Under the pieces are notes generated by a model. It did not search any database. It had not been told where the DNA came from and was given only the letters and a program-made list of their open reading frames with translations. Below are positions 63,741 through 64,000 of a stretch of DNA of 64,000 nt, piece by piece. A program made the position numbers and the translations under genes. Origin of the DNA: Axinella damicornis (lineage: Eukaryota; Porifera; Demospongiae; Axinellida; Axinellidae); contig OZ007513.1 of the NCBI GenBank assembly GCA_963931865.1, positions 7,238,157 to 7,302,156 of the forward strand, in the 5' to 3' direction. The stretch's first letter is position 1; each line of letters opens with the position of its first letter.

Positions 63741-64000
63741 GCAACTGTTATAAACTAGAGATCATCATTGAATACAGTACAGTGCTTTGTGTAGGTGATA
63801 GAAGACTATGAGAAAGCACATTCACAGAGACGGGTTTCAACGTTTGTGAAGGCGCTCAAGGAGTGATGTAGGACTGAAAGCACACAAAAGAGCATATTGC
63901 AAGTCAGCGCTAGCTGGGCCACACTTTCAAGCACAATCATTTACACACTGGAAATGCACTAGCATCACCGTAGCTGCCTTGCAGAGCACGTCCAGAAGCT

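Overview
This window is nuclear DNA of an intron-rich animal, most likely an early-branching metazoan such as a sponge. That guess rests on the gene set, the compact GT-AG exons and the repeat style; no rRNA, mitochondrial or other taxonomic marker is present. No operons, ribosome binding sites or CRISPR arrays are seen. Most long open frames are shadows of microsatellites or transposons.

Layout. 1-3.4 kb: no gene recognised, one GC-rich minisatellite and a LINE-like tail. 3.4-5.4 kb: minus-strand remnant of MRI1 (methylthioribose-1-phosphate isomerase) with several frameshifts. 7-10.4 kb: minus-strand remnant of FTSJ1 (tRNA 2'-O-methyltransferase), exons still separated by introns but broken. 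12.4-13.9 kb: intact single-exon plus-strand gene for a type II membrane protein resembling a glycosyltransferase. 15.3-24.4 kb: minus-strand FUOM (fucose mutarotase) in five recognisable exons with good splice sites, but with ATA at the start position and an in-frame TGA in the last exon seen. 24.6-51.9 kb: plus-strand nucleoplasmin/nucleophosmin (NPM) gene, about 27 kb, rebuilt here from 15 exon positions, most of them 30-120 bp. It runs from the nucleoplasmin core through acidic tracts to the C-terminal NPM helical domain. Its introns hold an antisense gene for a cysteine-rich secreted, probably GPI-anchored protein (29.6-30.3 kb), a dead hAT-type transposase (33.2-34.1 kb) and many repeats. 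53.8-57 kb: a broken piggyBac element with most of its transposase intact. 57-64 kb: mostly repeats and weak minus-strand exon candidates.

FUOM and NPM are head to head, about 195 bp apart, with a CCAAT box and an E-box between them, which suggests a shared bidirectional promoter.

The strongest unexplained structure is the mobile DNA. A family of inverted-repeat elements with termini like TAGCCTCGTTCCCAGGC occurs about 20 times. Four insertions are flanked by perfect 9-bp direct repeats, which points to Mutator-like non-autonomous elements. One copy sits inside the piggyBac coding region. Half of another has been tandemly triplicated together with an in-frame 45-bp NPM exon. Also present are recent foldback elements, a 36-bp satellite trapped between inverted repeats with all three forward frames open, and at least ten poly-G/poly-C tracts of 20 bases or more.
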